From Bacteroidales bacterium (GTDB lineage: Bacteria > Bacteroidota > Bacteroidia > Bacteroidales > UBA3824): 48,674 bases of DNA. The stretch spans positions 1 through 48,674 of the forward strand of contig JAFYDK010000137.1 in assembly GCA_017544805.1 (NCBI GenBank). The letters are read 5' to 3'. The notes under the pieces were generated by a model. That model did no database searches. It saw only the letters and a program-made list of their open reading frames with translations, and was not told where the DNA came from. Within the stretch, counting starts at the first letter, position 1; every line of letters starts with the position of its first letter. Positions 44,673 to 48,674 of the stretch are shown in pieces. The translations under genes were made by a program, and so were the position numbers.

Positions 44673-45638
44673 TTAAAAATATTTATTACTTAGTTTATTT
44701 GATGATTCTTGAAGTTTTCCTAAATTACTGTCAAGTTTCAACGCTTCTTTGTGTTCACCAAGAATTGCGTCAAAACCGCCTTTATTGTATTTGTCCAAAA
44801 TTGCTTGCGATTTCACGCTGCTAAGAGCATTATCGAGGTTGATGTCGTCGATAACGCCGCTTTCCAAAAATTCGTCCATTTCGCCGATGTAAAGCGTGAT
44901 GTCGGTGTCCATTTTTTCCATCGCCATGTCAAAAGCATCATCGGTTTGAGGATTAATAAGCGACTTTATCGAACTGAGAGCCTTATGATTAGCCTTCATA
45001 AGTTCGTAATCTTCTTCTTTGAGTTTAATTTCTTCCTCAGTGTATTTGACCTTGATTTCTGCCGATTTCTTGACTTTTGTTAAAATGTCAATCATCTGTT
45101 TAGACTTTTCAAAATTCAAAGTACGTTTTTTAACACTTTCGTCAAGTTGTGAAATATGACGTTGAAGAAGTCCGCTTTCTTCCATTTTATTTTGCTTTTG
45201 AAGGATTTGAAGTTTTTTTAGAGATTCTTCCAAATCCCTTTTATTAGCCTCCAATGCTTTTTCGTTTTTAACGTGAATGCCGCGCATTTTGGTGATTCCT
45301 TCCTCAATTTTAACAAGGCGGTTTTTCATATCTTTGATTTTGCCTTTGACGATAGCGATAGGGTCAATTTCCACGATTAATCCCGTTAACTTTCTCATTA
45401 TCACGAAATAAAGATTTTTGAAAAAGTTTCTTGACGTATCGTTCATAATCAAGAAAAAGATTAAAGCCAACACACCGACAAGAGCGGTAAGTGTTAAAAG
45501 GTTTTGTGTCAGAGCAATCAAGTCAGGCAAGAATTTATAAAGTGCGTAACCTGCTCCGGCAATCATTGCCACTAACGTTATTTTTGCGAGTGTTCCGCCC
45601 GGTTTTTCCCACGGCGATTTTCCTTTTAATTCATTCAT
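44673..45638 (-). CDS. Membrane-anchored coiled-coil protein resembling PspA/IM30
   Basis: A 321-aa protein. Two membrane helices lie at about residues 15-34 (LAKITLVAMIAGAGYALYKF) and 44-66 (LTLTALVGVLALIFFLIM). A long helical hairpin spans about 90-250: KMRGIHVKNEKALEANKRDL, ESVKKRTLNFEKSKQMIDIL, KYTEEEIKLKEEDYELMKAN. It is followed by ALSSIKSLINPQTDDAFDMA and EKMDTDITLYIGEMDEFLES, which resemble the helix order of PspA/IM30 and ESCRT-III-like proteins, although those have no such membrane helices. Homology is by pattern only. Its start overlaps the upstream stop as ATGA. It probably lies on the cytoplasmic face of the inner membrane. Confidence 0.65.
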   Translation of the reverse strand: MNELKGKSPWEKPGGTLAKITLVAMIAGAGYALYKFLPDLIALTQNLLTLTALVGVLALIFFLIMNDTSRNFFKNLYFVIMRKLTGLIVEIDPIAIVKGKIKDMKNRLVKIEEGITKMRGIHVKNEKALEANKRDLEESLKKLQILQKQNKMEESGLLQRHISQLDESVKKRTLNFEKSKQMIDILTKVKKSAEIKVKYTEEEIKLKEEDYELMKANHKALSSIKSLINPQTDDAFDMAMEKMDTDITLYIGEMDEFLESGVIDDINLDNALSSVKSQAILDKYNKGGFDAILGEHKEALKLDSNLGKLQESSNKLSNKYF

Positions 45639-46327
45639 GGTAATATTGCGTTTAACTGATTCTTTTCTTTATCAAGATTTTGTAATACGATGTTGAAAGT
45701 TGCCTCATAGTTAGCCCTTTTTGCTTCGAGTTCGGCAGAACATTTTGCAACTTCCGCTTCAATGGTCTGAATTTCAACGTCTAACTGACTAATTTTATTA
45801 ACAAGTTCTTGACGCTGATTTTGCAACTCGGAGATAGTTTGTTTTGGAGCGTTGATTTTACTTTCAACAAATTGATTGTAACCTTCTAAAACATTGTTGT
45901 ACTCACCTTTAACGGCTTTGATGTAGAAGTCAATACTATCCAAAACTTTCTGTTTGTCAAACTTAGGATCTTGAGCCTTCAGACTATGGAAAGCGGCCAC
46001 AATTCTTGAACGTTCATCAGGAATTGCGTTTTTGAAATCCGGACTTTCAACGATTTTGTTAAGTTCATAATAATCATTGCCTTCAACATTGTATTGTTCG
46101 ATAACGTCGGAAATCATTTTAAGGATAGAAGGATCAACATTACCGCCCGGATATGTAACCGGCGGAACATTAATCGGTGGCTGTCCATACGACTGATTTT
46201 GTGGCGCGTATTGTTGCCCGGTTAAAACCTGCTGTTGAGGTTGTTGCTGTTGTGTGGAGGGAGATTGCTGTTCTGGTTTTTGGTCTCCTTCTTCTTCTAC
46301 GATGAATAATCGTTTTAAAAATCCCAT
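45635..46327 (-). CDS. Coiled-coil protein with Gln/Pro-rich N-terminus, first gene of ABC/OmpA operon
   Basis: A 230-aa soluble protein. MGFLKRLFIVEEE is a short amphipathic start like those of FtsY or PspA; then a disordered Gln/Pro stretch (about 15-65: PEQQSPSTQQQQPQQQVLTG), a helical domain (about 68-145) and a C-terminal coiled coil (about 155-225: ISELQNQRQELVNKISQLDV, EAEVAKCSAELEAKRANYEA). No family recognised. The ATG at 46327 is chosen because the 18-residue upstream extension is an AT-rich region that overlaps the promoter side. It is the first gene of the operon, overlapping the next by four bases. Confidence 0.65.
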   Translation of the reverse strand: MGFLKRLFIVEEEGDQKPEQQSPSTQQQQPQQQVLTGQQYAPQNQSYGQPPINVPPVTYPGGNVDPSILKMISDVIEQYNVEGNDYYELNKIVESPDFKNAIPDERSRIVAAFHSLKAQDPKFDKQKVLDSIDFYIKAVKGEYNNVLEGYNQFVESKINAPKQTISELQNQRQELVNKISQLDVEIQTIEAEVAKCSAELEAKRANYEATFNIVLQNLDKEKNQLNAILP

Positions 46328-46567
46328 ATTTTTTTTATTTTTATATAAAATTATTAGTTGTTTTAATATTTGCAAATACAAATATATTTGTTTTCGTTAA
46401 TTCAGGCAATAGTATAGCTTAAATTAACAAAAATTAACATTATGGTCTTTTTTAACGACGATTATTTTTTAACAAAAAATTCTGATGATTTTTCAGTCGA
46501 ACATCCGACTTTTTTATACTAAAACTATTATTTATAGGCTTTTAACCTATTAAGGGACACTGGCAAA
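46328..46567. promoter_or_regulatory. Promoter region of the ABC/OmpA operon
   Basis: The 240-bp gap before the operon has no gene. CAAATATATTTG at 46379-46390 is a 12-bp palindrome; its minus-strand half reads TATATTTG (46386-46379), an exact -7 element 52 bases before the first ATG. The rest is AT-rich with no clear terminator for the amidohydrolase gene's neighbours. Confidence 0.5.
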
Positions 46568-47353
46568 TTAAACTTCTTCTAACAAACGGAGTGCATTTTT
46601 ATAAAGAATAGCCTCGCGTTGCTCTTGTGTGAGATTTAAACGGTTGAAACGGCTGAGTTCGTCTTCGTGATCCCACATCGGATAATCGCTGCCGAAAAGA
46701 AAATTTTCGTAGCCGTGTGCTTTTATCATTTCGTCGGCTTTTTCAACCGGAAGTTTCCATAACGTGCTTGAGGTGTCAAACCAAACACGCTGTCCGATAA
46801 GATATTCTGCGGCTTTGTCCCACTCTGTATAACCGCCAAAATGAGCCGCAACAACAATCAAAGACGGATGTTTTTCTATGACATGACGAATGCGTTTTGG
46901 TCCTGAAAAATCGTATCTATAATCTCCAGCATGAACCAAAATCGGCATTTTCAGTGCTGAAATCACTTCGTAAATAGAATCCATTTTCATAGTATCGACT
47001 TCAAACTGTTGAAAATCAGGATGAAGTTTTATGCCTTTTAATCCGGCGGTTTTTATGCGTTTGAGTTCGTCTTCAAAGTTTTCGTACTGAGGGTGAATAG
47101 TCCCAAAACCTACAAATTCTTTGTGAGCCTTTACCTCTTGGATAATATAATTGTTGATTGACTCAACCTGATGAGCGATAGTTGCGGTAGAATGAACGAT
47201 GTATTTTTCAACACCGATTTTTTTGCCGCTTTCAATCAGTTTTTCAGGTGAACCGTCGTAACACATTGGTACGTTGTAAAATCTTCCTATATTGCTGCTT
47301 GCTTTTACAGCAATTTTTTGCGGGTAAATATGTGCATGAAAATCTATAATCAT
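46568..47353 (-). CDS. Amidohydrolase-family metal-dependent hydrolase
   Basis: A 261-aa TIM-barrel hydrolase of the amidohydrolase-2 type. Metal-ligand motifs: DFHAHIYP at the N-terminus (HxH, residues 4-7), KLHPDFQQF, PILVHAGDYRYD, VVAAHFGGYTEW and FLFGSDYPMWDHE with the final Asp. Such enzymes hydrolyse or decarboxylate carboxylic and cyclic substrates; the exact substrate cannot be read. The ATG at 47353 (MIIDFHAH) fits the family start; the frame extends three codons further to a TTG. Confidence 0.85.
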   Translation of the reverse strand: MIIDFHAHIYPQKIAVKASSNIGRFYNVPMCYDGSPEKLIESGKKIGVEKYIVHSTATIAHQVESINNYIIQEVKAHKEFVGFGTIHPQYENFEDELKRIKTAGLKGIKLHPDFQQFEVDTMKMDSIYEVISALKMPILVHAGDYRYDFSGPKRIRHVIEKHPSLIVVAAHFGGYTEWDKAAEYLIGQRVWFDTSSTLWKLPVEKADEMIKAHGYENFLFGSDYPMWDHEDELSRFNRLNLTQEQREAILYKNALRLLEEV

Positions 47354-47477
47354 AATGCACAAATATATCGCAATCGCTTTTCTAAAATGTTTTTTTTGCG
47401 TTAATTATTAAATAAATATTTTTATTGCTATCACAAGGATATAATACAATTTCGGATTTTTAATTTAAAACAAGATG

Positions 47478-48674
47478 TTAAATAAAATTATGTTTCTTTT
47501 TTAGCAGATATATTGCAACAATCATCACCATAATTTCTGACACGGGGGCAGATAGCCACAGTCCGTTTCGTCCAAAGCATAAACTCATGGTTACGGCGAA
47601 AAATATAGGCAAAATTGCTCCGTGAAGCAGCGAAATTATAGCGGATTGTTTCGGTTTTTCGATGCTCTGAAAATAAACGCTGCAACTTATCGTTACCCCG
47701 ATTACAAGAAACGCCGGCATGTAAAGTTGTAACGCAGGCACTGTTTCTTTCACTAAATCAGCACTGTCGTTGAAGACTACAACCCACTGTTCTGTAAAAA
47801 TATAACCGGTAATTATAAAAAACAGTCCGAAAACCAGCGAACACAAGAGCGAATAACGAAAGAAATTCGACATTCTTTGATACGCTTTTTGACCGTAAGA
47901 AATCGAAATCAAAGGTTGAGCCGCATTTGTAACACCCATTACCATAGCGTTTGCGATTATCGACCAATTGACTATCACCGTGTAAATTGACGAACCAAGT
48001 GTGTTGTAATATTTTAGGGCGATTGTGATAAAAACAAACGTTACAATGCCCGAACTAAATTCAAGGACGAAAGCGGAAAATCCGTTTTTTATGATTCGCC
48101 ATACTTGACTAAAAGCAACATTGGAAATATAAAATCGAATGTTTAATTTTTGGGCGTATGCGTAAATAAAATTCATAAGGAAAGCGATTGCCTGACAGAT
48201 AGTTGTAGCCAAAGCCGCACCCATCATTCCCATATCAAATCCAAAGACGAATACAAAATCTACAATTACGTTGAGACCAGCTCCAACTGTTGTTGTAATC
48301 ATCGCAAAATTAGGATGTTGATCGTTTTTTACGAAACACGACATCACCATATTGAGTTCAACAAACGGATAGCCGATAAACATGTAAATCAGATATTCTC
48401 TAACGTAAGGCATAGTTTTGGAATCGCCACCAAGAAATCTACCTATCTCGTCAACAAATATCAACCCTAAAATCATAAAAATCAAGGCGTTGACCAAAGC
48501 GCAAACAAATGACGTGCTGAAAATTTTGTTAGCACTTTGGGTGTCGGATTCTCCAAGATAAATAGAATAAATACTGCCGCCGCCGAGTCCGAACATCGAC
48601 CCGATAGAAAACGCAAACATCAATGCCGGTGTAACGATTCCAAGAGCGCCGAGTGCGTCTTCACCGAGTTTTTG
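47478..48674 (-). CDS. MATE-family efflux transporter, N-terminus outside window
   Basis: At least 399 residues of a twelve-helix MATE transporter; the frame remains open to the last base (QKLGEDALGALGIVTPALMF), so the start lies beyond 48674. The second lobe repeats the first, with the motifs LGLGGGSIYSIYLGE-like near the start and MGVTNAAQPLISISYGQKAY in the second half. Proteins of this family export cationic drugs or dyes in exchange for Na+ or H+. It ends with a Lys-rich tail (LLKKKHNF). The specific substrate is unknown. Confidence 0.9.
   Translation of the reverse strand, partial: QKLGEDALGALGIVTPALMFAFSIGSMFGLGGGSIYSIYLGESDTQSANKIFSTSFVCALVNALIFMILGLIFVDEIGRFLGGDSKTMPYVREYLIYMFIGYPFVELNMVMSCFVKNDQHPNFAMITTTVGAGLNVIVDFVFVFGFDMGMMGAALATTICQAIAFLMNFIYAYAQKLNIRFYISNVAFSQVWRIIKNGFSAFVLEFSSGIVTFVFITIALKYYNTLGSSIYTVIVNWSIIANAMVMGVTNAAQPLISISYGQKAYQRMSNFFRYSLLCSLVFGLFFIITGYIFTEQWVVVFNDSADLVKETVPALQLYMPAFLVIGVTISCSVYFQSIEKPKQSAIISLLHGAILPIFFAVTMSLCFGRNGLWLSAPVSEIMVMIVAIYLLKKKHNFI

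Overview
The window looks like chromosome of a low-GC Bacteroidia (Bacteroidales-like) bacterium. The evidence is a type IX secretion sorting tail on a GH97 glycosidase, the gene order L28-L33-DUF4295-FtsY, a large Bacteroidetes-type YidC, two SiaC/DUF1987 proteins, a DUF349 repeat protein, and many upstream regions carrying the Bacteroidetes -7 element TAnnTTTG instead of an E. coli -10 box. No rRNA, tRNA or CRISPR array was seen.

Region 1 (1-7494) is a mobile island. After the tail of a PIN-domain toxin comes a divergent phage-like switch (XRE repressor on the minus strand, small Cro-like protein on the plus strand). Next is a tightly packed operon of six small unrecognised proteins, three of them with membrane segments. 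A replication module follows: a VapE-type helicase, an AT-rich 359-bp gap full of inverted AACTATT repeats with a DnaA-box-like site, and a TOPRIM primase. Directly upstream of the helicase gene, on the opposite strand, sits a consensus promoter followed by two hairpins and a run of eight U: a predicted antisense RNA of about 67 nt, laid out like a plasmid copy-control RNA. A 17-bp sequence occurs both at the repressor switch and upstream of the primase. No capsid, terminase, Zot-like ATPase or relaxase gene is visible. The right side is decayed: a truncated, frameshifted tyrosine recombinase and the C-terminal part of an Rpn-family nuclease.

Region 2 (7560-14304) holds the secreted GH97 enzyme, a SiaC-like protein, a small membrane protein, TrmO with a thioesterase, two methyltransferases and a small exported protein.

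Region 3 (14356-32763) is core genome: purA, pyrE, yicC, fabG, a cytoplasm-start muramidase with SH3 domains, a VWA membrane protein, ligA, rpmB-rpmG-DUF4295, ftsY, a dihydrouridine synthase, then on the minus strand a DUF349 protein, pyrG and yidC, and a second SiaC-like gene.

Region 4 (32849-48674) is almost wholly minus strand: an SDR enzyme, a membrane-anchored protein and a 1035-aa ABCG-type transporter with a TerB-like N-terminus, a chemoreceptor, a radical SAM activase, coaD, an amidohydrolase and a MATE transporter cut by the window edge. Between coaD and the amidohydrolase is a five-gene operon (41332-46327) that I regard as the most interesting host system. It couples a nitrate/taurine-type ABC ATPase and permease to a solute-binding protein fused to a peptidoglycan-binding OmpA domain, plus a membrane-anchored PspA-like coiled-coil protein and a second coiled-coil protein. 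Together they suggest an envelope-spanning, cell-wall-tethered ABC machine and not a plain importer.
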